Shown: positions 49,737 through 57,560 of the stretch, piece after piece
How positions within the stretch are numbered: the first letter of the stretch is position 1
Layout of the letters: every line of letters starts with the position of its first letter
Assembly (NCBI GenBank): GCA_027489355.1
Contig: JAIXZY010000035.1
Coordinates: 62,001 to 126,000, forward strand
Direction: 5' to 3'
From: Paracoccaceae bacterium
GTDB lineage: Bacteria > Pseudomonadota > Alphaproteobacteria > Rhodobacterales > Rhodobacteraceae
Length of the DNA stretch: 64,000 nucleotides
Notes under the pieces: generated by a model
Databases searched by the model: none
Told to the model about the DNA's origin: nothing
The model's input: the letters and a program-made list of their open reading frames with translations, nothing else
Translations under genes and position numbers: made by a program

Positions 49737-50542
49737 CGTTTCCGCGATGCCGGTTTTTCGGCGGCGATGCTACGCTTCAGGGCGTCGATGATGCTGACCA
49801 CCTTCCCGCTGTCGCGCGGCTCCTCCGCCTTTGCCTTGCGCGCGGGTTTACGGCCCTTGCGCTTTTGCTCGATCAGATCCAGCAGGCGATCCTGGACCGG
49901 GTCCTCGACCATTTTCGGGTCCCATTCAACAGTCCGGCTGTCGATCAGCTTGCTGACAAGTTTCAGCGCCTCGCCGTCCGGCTTTGCCGCGCGCAAGTCG
50001 TCGAAATAGTCGCGCTCGTCGCGGACCTCGTCGCCGTAGCGCAAGGTCCAGAGCACGATGCCCTTGCCGCGCGGGTCCAGCATCACCGCCCGCTCGCGGC
50101 GATAGAGGACCAGGCGCGCGATCCCCACTGTTCCGGTGGACCGCATCGCGTCGCGGATGACCGAGAAGGCCTCTTCTGCCACGGCATCGTCCGGGATGAG
50201 GAAGTGCGGGCGATCGAACCAGATCCAGGCGATCCTGTCCGATGGCACGAACTCTTGGATGTCGATGGTACGCGTCGTTTCCAGCGCGACCTCGTCCAGT
50301 TCTTCCTCCTCAAGAATGACGTGGTCGTCCTCGCCCCGCGGATAGCCGCGCGCCTGATCCTCGTCCGCGACCCGTTTTCCGGTCTCGGCGTCGATGTACT
50401 GGCGCTGAAGGCGATTGCCGGTGCGACGGTTCAATGTGTGAAATCGCAGACGGTTGCCTTCTGTCACGGCGGGCATCATCGCCACGGGACAGGTGACGAG
50501 CGAGAGCTTCAGGTAGCCCTTCCAGAACGTGCGCGGCGGCAT
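49733..50542 (-). CDS. ku: Non-homologous end joining protein Ku (copy 2)
   Basis: A 269-residue Ku, PPRTFWKGYLKLSLVTCPVA, then RFHTLNRRTGNRLQRQYIDA and the barrel segments AWIWFDRPHFLIPDDA; the tail is basic (KGRKPARKAKAEEPRDSGK). It is clearly diverged from copy 1 (different N-terminus and tail). ATG 50542 is chosen; the frame to 50626 is an extension across the promoter. A GGAAC-N17-CGTT promoter is 26 nt upstream. Two Ku homologues beside one LigD allow homo- or heterodimers, as known in some rhizobia. Confidence 0.95.
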   Translation of the reverse strand: MPPRTFWKGYLKLSLVTCPVAMMPAVTEGNRLRFHTLNRRTGNRLQRQYIDAETGKRVADEDQARGYPRGEDDHVILEEEELDEVALETTRTIDIQEFVPSDRIAWIWFDRPHFLIPDDAVAEEAFSVIRDAMRSTGTVGIARLVLYRRERAVMLDPRGKGIVLWTLRYGDEVRDERDYFDDLRAAKPDGEALKLVSKLIDSRTVEWDPKMVEDPVQDRLLDLIEQKRKGRKPARKAKAEEPRDSGKVVSIIDALKRSIAAEKPASRKR

Positions 50543-50567
50543 GGCTGTCCCCCTTTTCCCAGCGGAC

Positions 50568-50593
50568 AACGATGAACACGACCCGGCGGTTCC
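50568..50593 (-). promoter_or_regulatory. EcfG-type promoter for Ku copy 2
   Basis: Minus strand: GGAAC (50593-50589), 17-nt spacer, CGTT (50571-50568), 26 nt before the start codon. It is back to back with the promoter at 50607. Confidence 0.7.
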
Positions 50594-50606
50594 GGCGGGG
50601 AGAGCG

Positions 50607-50631
50607 GGAACATTCCGGCAAGCCAACGGTT
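50607..50631 (+). promoter_or_regulatory. EcfG-type promoter for the Gln-rich gene at 50686
   Basis: GGAAC (50607-50611), 16-nt spacer, GGTT (50628-50631), 55 nt before the start codon. Confidence 0.7.
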
Positions 50632-50685
50632 GTCACTGTCCAGCCGTCTCGCACGGCGGTCCAACTGCAACACAGGAGAAGACCG

Positions 50686-50871
50686 ATGGCGAACAATCCG
50701 AACAACCCGCAACAGGGTCAGCAGGGTCAGCAGAACCAGCAGCAGAATCAGCAAGGCCAGCGCGGCCAGCAGCAGCAGGAGAACCAGGACCGGAACAAGA
50801 CCCAGCAGGGCGGGCAGTCCGGTCAGGGCCAGCAGCAACAGAACAACCAGCAGAAGGGTCAGCAGCGCTGA
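50686..50871 (+). CDS. Gln/Asn/Gly-rich small protein
   Basis: A 61-residue, nearly pure low-complexity protein: MANNPNNPQQGQQGQQNQQQ, continuing with Gln, Asn, Gly and a few charged residues, and ending QKGQQR. CAGGAGAAG precedes ATG 50686. The GGAAC-N16-GGTT promoter and the divergent arrangement with Ku support a real stress gene. Similar Gln-rich mini-proteins occur in alphaproteobacterial stress regulons (from memory). The function is unknown. Confidence 0.6.
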   Translation: MANNPNNPQQGQQGQQNQQQNQQGQRGQQQQENQDRNKTQQGGQSGQGQQQQNNQQKGQQR

Positions 50872-51006
50872 TCGCCTGAACTGAAGGCGCGCGATCTTCG
50901 GACCGCGCGCCGCACCCTTGCGTCACGTGGGCCCGCCCCGCAAAATTTCACGCCTGGCCAAAGCATGATGTCCCCCATATCATGTGATGCTTCGCCCCGC
51001 GTGACG

Positions 51007-51033
51007 GAAGCCCGGCCCCGGTGGCCGGGCTTC
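51007..51033. terminator. GC-rich hairpin between convergent genes
   Basis: GAAGCCCGGCC and GGCCGGGCTTC form a perfect 11-bp stem with a 5-nt loop, followed by GCCGTATTACT. It lies between the Gln-rich gene and the small membrane gene at 51040. A second hairpin, GGCGCGCG/CGCGCGCC (about 50887-50914), lies directly after the Gln-rich gene. T tracts are weak. Confidence 0.6.
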
Positions 51034-51039
51034 GCCGTA

Positions 51040-51249
51040 TTACTCCTCGACGACAGGAGCGGCGGCTGGATTGGTCCCGCTTTCGGCCGGAACAACCGTG
51101 TCAGGCGTGGGGGAGTTGCCTTGAGCGGCCTCCTCGAACTGCCAGTAGATGATCAGGCCGACGGCAAAGATCACGACAACGGCCATCCCGATGAGGGGGC
51201 CGATATGGCGGCGCTTTTCGGTTTCCAGATTGGTTTTCGGGGCGGACAT
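51040..51249 (-). CDS. Small single-span membrane protein
   Basis: A 69-residue protein with a polar N-terminus (MSAPKTNLETEKRRHIGPLI), one transmembrane helix (about 18-37) and an exported acidic/Pro/Ala-rich tail ending PAAAPVVEE. No family is recognised. GGGAGAA precedes the ATG; a GGAAC-N16-GGTT promoter is 33 nt upstream. Function unknown. Confidence 0.7.
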   Translation of the reverse strand: MSAPKTNLETEKRRHIGPLIGMAVVVIFAVGLIIYWQFEEAAQGNSPTPDTVVPAESGTNPAAAPVVEE

Positions 51250-51281
51250 CGGATTTCTCCCTGAAGCTGCATCAGGACAGA

Positions 51282-51306
51282 AACCCCCTGCCGTCCGGAA
51301 CGTTCC
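51282..51306 (-). promoter_or_regulatory. EcfG-type promoter for the gene at 51040-51249
   Basis: Minus strand: GGAAC (51306-51302), 16-nt spacer, GGTT (51285-51282), 33 nt before the start. It abuts the stop codon of the FAH-family gene. Confidence 0.65.
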
Positions 51307-52464
51307 CTAGATCCGGTCCCCCAGACCGCGCCCCACAAGGTTCCGCATCAGAGCGCGGGTGCCGAAGGTCCATTCCGGGCAGTCATCCGTACGCAGGACC
51401 CGGTTCACCAGCCGACCCAGAAGCGGGGTCGCGATCTCGACCACATCGCCCACCTCATGCGTGAAGCCCTGGCCTGCCCCACGACGGTCCTTTGCCGGGG
51501 CGAACATCGTGCCCAGAAACAGCACCACGCCGTCAGGGTACTGGTGATTGCGATTGCGCAGCTGGCGGCTCAGCTCGGCCGGTGTCCGGCTGATCGCGGC
51601 CATCGCGCTTTCGCCCGTCATTTCGAACCCGTCCTGGCCCATGACGCGCAGCGAGACCTTCGCCTGTTCCAGCGCCACCATGCCGAACGCACCGTGGAAC
51701 AGCCGCAGGAACGGACCCAGGGCGCAGGACGCGTTGTTGTCCTTGGCCTTGCCCAGCAGCAGCGCCGACCGGCCCTCGACGTCGCGCAGGTTCACGTCGT
51801 TGCCCAGGGTCGCACCCAGGATCGCACCGTCAGACCGCAGAACCAGCACCACCTCGGGCTCGGGGTTGTTCCATTCCGAGATCGGGTGGATGCCCACATC
51901 CGCCCCGCAGCCGACCGAGGACATGGGCTGGGCCTTGGTGAAGATCTCGGCATCCGGCCCGATGCCCACTTCCAGGTACTGCGACCAGAGGCCGAGATCC
52001 TGCAGCACCCGCTTGACCTCGCGCGCCTTGTCGGACCCCGCCGGAACGCCGCGCAGGCTGTCGCCGATCACCGGCGCAAGCTGCGCACGGATCGACTCGG
52101 CCCGGGCGCTGTCGCCCTTGGCCTGCTCTTCGATCACCCGCTCGACCATACTGTCAGCGAAGGTGACTCCGGCCGCCTTCACCGCCTGCAGGTCAATCGG
52201 CGCAAGAAGCGAAAGTCCCTTTCCCGCCAGAGCGTCGTCCAGCGCGCCCAGATCCCGCAACCCTTGGGCCTGTGCCAGCCAGTCGGCAATCCCGTCGATT
52301 TCCATCAGGCCCGAGACCGTGGCCGAAAGCGTGGTCAGGTCCAGAAGCCGCCCGTCGCGGACCAGCACCGTGCAGGGACCGCCCGCGGCTTCGGACCAGA
52401 CCCGGCCCACCAGGATCGCCTGGTCCGCATCGTCGGGAAGCACGTCGCTGGCGGTAAGTTGCAT
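51307..52464 (-). CDS. Fumarylacetoacetate hydrolase family protein
   Basis: A 385-residue protein with an FAH-type C-terminal domain: SSVGCGADVGIHPISEWNNP, EPEVVLVLRSDGAILGATLG and NDVNLRDVEGRSALLLGKAK carry the metal-binding Glu/Asp region; the N-terminal 170 residues are the helical cap found in long sugar-acid members. FAH-fold enzymes in sugar-acid operons dehydrate or cleave 2-keto acids. GGGAGGG precedes ATG 52464. It is divergent from the UxaA-family dehydratase at 52574 and probably works in the same pathway. Confidence 0.85.
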   Translation of the reverse strand: MQLTASDVLPDDADQAILVGRVWSEAAGGPCTVLVRDGRLLDLTTLSATVSGLMEIDGIADWLAQAQGLRDLGALDDALAGKGLSLLAPIDLQAVKAAGVTFADSMVERVIEEQAKGDSARAESIRAQLAPVIGDSLRGVPAGSDKAREVKRVLQDLGLWSQYLEVGIGPDAEIFTKAQPMSSVGCGADVGIHPISEWNNPEPEVVLVLRSDGAILGATLGNDVNLRDVEGRSALLLGKAKDNNASCALGPFLRLFHGAFGMVALEQAKVSLRVMGQDGFEMTGESAMAAISRTPAELSRQLRNRNHQYPDGVVLFLGTMFAPAKDRRGAGQGFTHEVGDVVEIATPLLGRLVNRVLRTDDCPEWTFGTRALMRNLVGRGLGDRI

Positions 52465-52573
52465 CGGTCTGTCCCTCCCTGTCGCAGTGGCAGATGGATA
52501 GCCCTTGACCTGGCCTGCGTCTACGTCAACCTGCCCGTGCCACCCCGCCAGACGCCCGCCGAAGGTCATCGCC

Positions 52574-54109
52574 ATGCCGCTTGACGAAACCGCTGCCGCA
52601 CTGCTGCTGAACCCCGCTGACGACGTCGCCGTCGCCCGCCGCCGCATCGGCGAGGGAGAGGCCACGGGGATCCCCGGCATCAGCGCGAACCAGCTGATCC
52701 CGCGCGGGCACAAGGTCGCGCTCAGGGCGCTGACGGCGGGCATGGTGCTGCGCAAGTTCGGCCAGGTGATCGGGGTCGCGACGCAGGACATTGCGGCAGG
52801 CGACCACGTCCATTTGCACAACCTGGCGATGGTCGATGCGGCGTCAGACCACCAGTTCGCCGTCGAAACCGACGAGACCGGAATGCTCCCGCCGGAGCTG
52901 TGTCGCACCTTCATGGGCTTCGACCGCGGAGCAGGCGGTGTGGGGACGCGGAACTTCATCGGGATTGTCACCACGGTCAACTGCTCGGCCACCGTGTCAC
53001 GCTACATCGCGGACCATTTCAACCGGATGGGCGGGCTGGACGGGTTCGACAACGTGGACGGCGTCGTCGCCCTGACCCACGGGCTTGGCTGCGCCATCAG
53101 CAGCGCGTCCGAGGGCTACCGCTACCTGACGCGGACGATCCAGGGCTATGCCAGGCACCCTAACTTCGGCGGAATCATCATGGTGGGCCTTGGGTGCGAG
53201 ACGAACCAGATCCAGCCGATCCTGGAGCATTACAAGCTTGAGGAAGGCGAACGATTCCGCACGATGAACATCCAGGCGATGGGCGGCACGAGGAAGACCA
53301 TCGACGCAGCCTGCGGCATGATCCGCGAGATGCTGCCGGGCGTGAACGCGGCCCGGCGGACGAAGCAGCCGCTCTCCGGGCTGAAGGTCGCGCTGGAATG
53401 CGGGGGGTCCGACGGCTATTCCGGCATCACCGCCAATCCGGCGCTGGGGGTGGCATCGGACCTGATCGTGCGGAACGGCGGCACCTCCTGCCTGGCCGAG
53501 ACGCCCGAAATCTACGGGGCAGAGCACCTTCTCACCCGCCGCGCCGTCACGCGCGAGGTCGGTCAGAAGCTGATGGACCGCATCGACTGGTGGCGCGACT
53601 ACACTGCCCGCAACGGTGCCGAACTGAACAACAACCCCAGCTATGGCAACAAGCAGGGCGGGCTGACGACCATCCTGGAAAAGTCGCTGGGCGCGGTGGC
53701 CAAGGGCGGCTCCATGCCCTTGAAAGCCGTCTATGAATACGCCGAGATCATCGACCAGCCGGGCTTCGTCTTCATGGACACGCCCGGATATGACCCGGTT
53801 GCCGTGACCGGCCAGGTCGCGGGCGGCTGCAATGTCGTCTGCTTCACAACCGGGCGCGGCTCGGTTTCAGGCTGGAAGCCGGCGCCGACGATCAAGATCG
53901 CCACCAACACCGAGATGTACGACCACATGCGCGAGGACATGGACATCGACACCGGCAGCATTGCCACGGGGTCGGAAACCATCAACGCCGCAGGCAAGCG
54001 CATCTTCGAACGCATCCTTTCCGTCGCCTCTGGCGAAAGGACCGTGAGCGAAGCCTTCGACTACGGCGACAACGAGTTCGTCCCCTGGCAGGTCGGCGCG
54101 ATCACCTGA
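52574..54109 (+). CDS. UxaA-family sugar-acid dehydratase
   Basis: A 511-residue enzyme. A short SAF-like N-terminal domain (about 1-100, with KVALRALTAGMVLRKFGQVI) is fused to the large catalytic domain (FDRGAGGVGTRNFIGIVTTV, ALTHGLGCAISSASEGYRYL, MVGLGCETNQI). This is the layout of altronate/galactarate-type dehydratases, which bind iron and dehydrate a hexonate or other sugar acid to a 2-keto-3-deoxy acid. ATG 52574 is chosen; the frame to 52505 crosses the divergent promoter. The exact substrate is not determined. Confidence 0.9.
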   Translation: MPLDETAAALLLNPADDVAVARRRIGEGEATGIPGISANQLIPRGHKVALRALTAGMVLRKFGQVIGVATQDIAAGDHVHLHNLAMVDAASDHQFAVETDETGMLPPELCRTFMGFDRGAGGVGTRNFIGIVTTVNCSATVSRYIADHFNRMGGLDGFDNVDGVVALTHGLGCAISSASEGYRYLTRTIQGYARHPNFGGIIMVGLGCETNQIQPILEHYKLEEGERFRTMNIQAMGGTRKTIDAACGMIREMLPGVNAARRTKQPLSGLKVALECGGSDGYSGITANPALGVASDLIVRNGGTSCLAETPEIYGAEHLLTRRAVTREVGQKLMDRIDWWRDYTARNGAELNNNPSYGNKQGGLTTILEKSLGAVAKGGSMPLKAVYEYAEIIDQPGFVFMDTPGYDPVAVTGQVAGGCNVVCFTTGRGSVSGWKPAPTIKIATNTEMYDHMREDMDIDTGSIATGSETINAAGKRIFERILSVASGERTVSEAFDYGDNEFVPWQVGAIT

Positions 54110-54148
54110 CGCAACCGCGCAGGTCTTGTGCCGCGGGTCGCAGCGCCC

Positions 54149-54173
54149 GGAACATTTTGCGCGCCGCCCTGTT
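54149..54173 (+). promoter_or_regulatory. EcfG-type promoter for the DUF2934-LLM-TreZ operon
   Basis: GGAAC (54149-54153), 16-nt spacer, TGTT (54170-54173), 42 nt before the DUF2934 start codon. Confidence 0.55.
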
Positions 54174-54214
54174 TTCCCTCGCATGGCCGGATCGGCCCGG
54201 CGACGGAGGGAGTC

Positions 54215-54457
54215 ATGGACGGAACACCACGCATTCACGAAGACCAGATCCGCGAGCGCGCCTATAGCCTGTGGGAAGCCGAGGGATGCCCGGACGGCTG
54301 CGCCGAACGGCATTGGCAGCAGGCGGAACGCGAGTTGCAGCAAGGTGACAACGCCGGCATGGCCGAGGCGCGCAACGCCAGCGAGGCAGAACTTCAAGGC
54401 GGCGCGCAGACCTCGGACGCGCCGGGTGTTGCCGGCCGGTCCCGCCGGAGCGCCTGA
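54215..54457 (+). CDS. DUF2934 family protein
   Basis: An 80-residue protein. EDQIRERAYSLWEAEGCPDG, then CAERHWQQAERELQ, is the DUF2934 (PF11154) signature: helix with R-x-R-A-Y-x-L-W-E-x-E-G. GGAGGGAG precedes ATG 54215. The remainder is polar and disordered. It is the first gene of a probable operon with the LLM and TreZ genes. Function unknown. Confidence 0.85.
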   Translation: MDGTPRIHEDQIRERAYSLWEAEGCPDGCAERHWQQAERELQQGDNAGMAEARNASEAELQGGAQTSDAPGVAGRSRRSA

Positions 54458-54505
54458 ACAGGCCTGACGCCGACAGCGGCCCCCAGCGACCAGAGGACCA
54501 AGGAC

Positions 54506-55462
54506 ATGGCCCGCATCGGCTTTCACGCCTCGCACGAACAATTCGCCCCGTCCCGCCTGCTGGCGCTATGCCGTCAAGCGCAGGACGCGGGCTTTTCGGT
54601 CATCAAATGCTCGGACCATTTCCATCCGTGGAGTGAGCGTCAGGGCCAGTCCGGGTTTTCGTGGGCCTGGCTTGGGGCGGCGATGCAGGCCTGCGACCTG
54701 CCCTTCGGATCAATCGCCGCACCGGGCTACCGCAACCATCCCGCGGTGCTGGCCCAGGCCGCGGCCACCCTGGCCGAGATGTTTCCCGACCGCTTCTGGC
54801 TGGCGCTTGGCAGCGGCGAGGCAATCAACGAGGCGATGACCGGCCTGCCCTGGCCCGAGAAGGCAGAGCGGAATGCGCGCCTGAGGGAATGCGCCCAGAT
54901 CATCCGGGCGCTGCTTTCAGGCGACGAAGTCACCCATCGCGGCCGTGTGACGGTGGTCTGCGCGAGGCTTTACACCCGACCAACACGGCCGCTTCCGCTG
55001 TATGCCGCGGCCGTCAGCCCCGAGACAGCCGCCGAAGTGGCCGGATGGGCGGACGGGCTGCTGACCGTGGGCGGCAATGCGGAAAACGTCGGCAAGGTCC
55101 TGGATGCCTTCCGCGAGAACGGCGGGGCGGGAAAACCCGTCCATATTCAGCATGCCCTGTCCTGGGCGCCCGACCGCGCCACTGCGATGACCGAGGCGAT
55201 GCACCAGTGGCGCCATGCCGTGCTGGGCGGAGAGGCGATGTGGGATCTGCGCCGCCCCGCCGACTTTGACAGCGCCTGCGCGGTCGCGTCCGAGACGGCA
55301 CTTGCCGAAAGATTTCCTGTCTCGGACGATCTGGGCCGCCATGCCGCCGACATCGCCGCGCTTCTGGCTCTGGATGCCACGGTCCACCTGCATTGCGTCG
55401 GACGTAACCAGGAGGCGTTCGTCGATGCCTTCGGGGCCAAGGTCCTTCCCCAGCTTGGCTGA
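54506..55462 (+). CDS. TIGR03885-type LLM class oxidoreductase
   Basis: A 318-residue luciferase-like TIM-barrel protein. IGFHASHEQFAPSRLLALCR, FSVIKCSDHFHPWSERQG and AATLAEMFPDRFWLALGSGE are typical of the TIGR03885 group of F420-like but probably non-F420 flavin enzymes. It is the second gene of the DUF2934-TreZ operon. Members are often found beside trehalose or glycogen genes, but the substrate is unknown. Confidence 0.85.
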   Translation: MARIGFHASHEQFAPSRLLALCRQAQDAGFSVIKCSDHFHPWSERQGQSGFSWAWLGAAMQACDLPFGSIAAPGYRNHPAVLAQAAATLAEMFPDRFWLALGSGEAINEAMTGLPWPEKAERNARLRECAQIIRALLSGDEVTHRGRVTVVCARLYTRPTRPLPLYAAAVSPETAAEVAGWADGLLTVGGNAENVGKVLDAFRENGGAGKPVHIQHALSWAPDRATAMTEAMHQWRHAVLGGEAMWDLRRPADFDSACAVASETALAERFPVSDDLGRHAADIAALLALDATVHLHCVGRNQEAFVDAFGAKVLPQLG

Positions 55463-55469
55463 TTTCCGA

Positions 55470-57248
55470 ATGACCCAGATATCAAGACCCGATCCTGCGG
55501 CCATGCCATCCGCCCCGCATCTCTGGGGTGCCCGCCCCTGTGGCAATGGCTGGTGGGACCTTGCGCTTTGGGCACCGTCGGTCGATGCAATCACGCTGCA
55601 CCTTGGCCATCTGGACAACCGGATTGCCATGCTGCGCGGCGAGAACGGAGTGCACCGCGCCCGCGCCGAGGCCAGCGAAGGCACACGCTATGCGTTCTCG
55701 GCCACCGGCGAACCTTTCGCCGATCCCACCTCGCTGCAGCAGGAGCTGGGCGTGGAAAGCTGGTCCCTTCTGCGCGACCCCGAGAACTTCCGGCCGTCGC
55801 CCCGGCCCTGGGTCGGCCGGCCTTTCGACGAGGCTGTATTTGCCGAACTGCACATCGGCAGCTTCACCCCCGAAGGCACCTTCACGGGCGCCGCCCGATC
55901 GCGCGAGCTGCGCAGGCTGGCCGAAAGCGGAATAACCGCGATCGAACTGATGCCGGTCGGCCAGTTTCCCGGCACTCGCGGCTGGGGCTATGACAGCGTA
56001 CTGCCCTGGGCCCCGCAGCACAGCTACGGCAAGCCCGAGGATCTTGCCGCGCTGGTCGACGAAGCGCACGGGCTGGGACTGATGGTGTTTCTGGACGTGG
56101 TCTTCAACCACTTCGGGCCGCAGGGTTGCGCCCTGACCGAGATTTGCCCGGAATTCTTCCGGGACGAGCACAACGACTGGGGTCGCAAGATCGACTACAG
56201 CCGTCCCGAAGTGCGCGCCTATTTCATCCAGTGCGCGCTGCACTGGCTGGAGGCCTATCACCTGGACGGACTGCGCCTGGACGCGGTTCACGAGATGGAG
56301 GATCCGACCGAACCTCATGTCGTCGTGGAACTGGCACAGACGATACGCCAACGGGACTGGGGCCGTACGGTGCATCTCGTTGCCGAGGACAGCACGAACA
56401 AGGTCGGCTGGTACGATCCGGCATCGGGCCTCTTCGACGCGTCCTGGGACGACGACTACCACCATGCCCTGCATGTCCTGCTGACCGGGGAAAGCTTCGG
56501 CTACTACAAGGATTTCGTGAAGGACCCTGCCGCCGACCTGCGTCTGGCATTGCGCGACGGCCAGGCGCTTCAGGGCCAGCCGCGCCCGGCGGGGCTGGAG
56601 GAAAAGGGCGAACCGTCGGGCCACCTGCCGCCGCGTTGCTTCGTGAACTTCAACCTGAACCACGACCACGCCGGAAACCGCCCGCGCGGGGAACGTCTGA
56701 TTTCCCTCATCGGCGCCGACCGCGCCCTGGTCGCGCATGCCTTCCTGCTGGCTGCGCCCTATACGCCGCTGATCTTCATGGGAGAGGAGATCGGCTCTCG
56801 CCAGCCGTTCCCGTGGTTCGCGGATTATGGCGGCAAGACCGCCCGAAAGATGCGCGAGGGCCGGGTGAAGCAGTTTCAGGACCTCCCCGGCAAGGGCGCG
56901 GACATGATCGATCCGTTCGACCGTTCGACCCTGCGCCGGTCCTGGCCCTATGCCCGGCCCGAACCCCGCGACTCGGCCCTCTGGCTTGCCGTGACCCGCA
57001 CGGTCCTGGACCTTCGCCGGACGAAGCTGTTGCCCATCTTCCGCTCGGGGCGTCGCCGCGAATTCCAGATCGACCCGCTGGGAGATCGCGGGATCACCGC
57101 GCTTTGGCATTTCACGGACGGGACGCTTCAGGCCGACGTCGCCTTCGACCTGGGCGACCCGGAACCGGAGACACCGCCCGGCTATCAGCCGCTTTACCAG
57201 CTGGGCCAGGCGGGAACCCCCCGGTTCCGGCTGGGCCGTCTGCCCTGA
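55470..57248 (+). CDS. treZ: Malto-oligosyltrehalose trehalohydrolase
   Basis: A 592-residue GH13 enzyme that releases trehalose from maltooligosyl trehalose. An N-terminal carbohydrate-binding-like domain (about 1-100) precedes the barrel: AELHIGSFTPEGTFTGAARS, LDVVFNHFGPQG, DGLRLDAVHEM (nucleophile Asp), HLVAEDS (acid/base Glu) and NHDHAGNRPRGERL (third Asp). All three catalytic residues are present. ATG 55470 or 55503 could be the start. No TreY synthase is in the window, so the partner must lie elsewhere. Expression from the GGAAC promoter at 54149 links trehalose to stress. Confidence 0.93.
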   Translation: MTQISRPDPAAMPSAPHLWGARPCGNGWWDLALWAPSVDAITLHLGHLDNRIAMLRGENGVHRARAEASEGTRYAFSATGEPFADPTSLQQELGVESWSLLRDPENFRPSPRPWVGRPFDEAVFAELHIGSFTPEGTFTGAARSRELRRLAESGITAIELMPVGQFPGTRGWGYDSVLPWAPQHSYGKPEDLAALVDEAHGLGLMVFLDVVFNHFGPQGCALTEICPEFFRDEHNDWGRKIDYSRPEVRAYFIQCALHWLEAYHLDGLRLDAVHEMEDPTEPHVVVELAQTIRQRDWGRTVHLVAEDSTNKVGWYDPASGLFDASWDDDYHHALHVLLTGESFGYYKDFVKDPAADLRLALRDGQALQGQPRPAGLEEKGEPSGHLPPRCFVNFNLNHDHAGNRPRGERLISLIGADRALVAHAFLLAAPYTPLIFMGEEIGSRQPFPWFADYGGKTARKMREGRVKQFQDLPGKGADMIDPFDRSTLRRSWPYARPEPRDSALWLAVTRTVLDLRRTKLLPIFRSGRRREFQIDPLGDRGITALWHFTDGTLQADVAFDLGDPEPETPPGYQPLYQLGQAGTPRFRLGRLP

Positions 57249-57251
57249 CCG

Positions 57252-57416
57252 TCAGGGCGCCGTACCGATCACCGTTCCATCTTCGCGCACCATCGTGACC
57301 CGTCGCCGCCGTTCCCCATCCAGCCGCTCGGCCTGGCGCGACGACCAGAAGAGGCCCACCAACGAGATCGCCAGCAGGATCAGGAACACGACCGCTCCCA
57401 AAGTACGTTCGTCCAT
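57252..57416 (-). CDS. Small single-span membrane protein
   Basis: A 54-residue protein: MDERTLGAVVFLILLAISLV with one transmembrane helix (about 6-24), then a basic segment (SRQAERLDGERRRRVTMVRE). No family is recognised. CAAGGAGA precedes ATG 57416; a perfect GGAAC-N16-CGTT promoter lies 50 nt upstream. It is convergent with TreZ. Function unknown. Confidence 0.7.
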   Translation of the reverse strand: MDERTLGAVVFLILLAISLVGLFWSSRQAERLDGERRRRVTMVREDGTVIGTAP

Positions 57417-57465
57417 GACTGTTCTCCTTGCCTTGGTCCGGCCCGTGCCGAACCCATGTCCCTGC

Positions 57466-57490
57466 AACGTGCGACCAGTCAGGTTGTTCC
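57466..57490 (-). promoter_or_regulatory. EcfG-type promoter for the gene at 57252-57416
   Basis: Minus strand: GGAAC (57490-57486), 16-nt spacer, CGTT (57469-57466), 50 nt before the start. Full consensus. Confidence 0.7.
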
Positions 57491-57560
57491 CCCGTCGGAT
57501 CCCCGGCTTGGCCTCAGGCGTTGGCGTCCCATATCATCGGTCAGGCAACCAGGACGCAGC

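Noticed and set aside
55215-55469. Longer start for TreZ in the same frame
   Set aside because: It overlaps the end of the LLM gene; the homologous part of TreZ begins after 55470.
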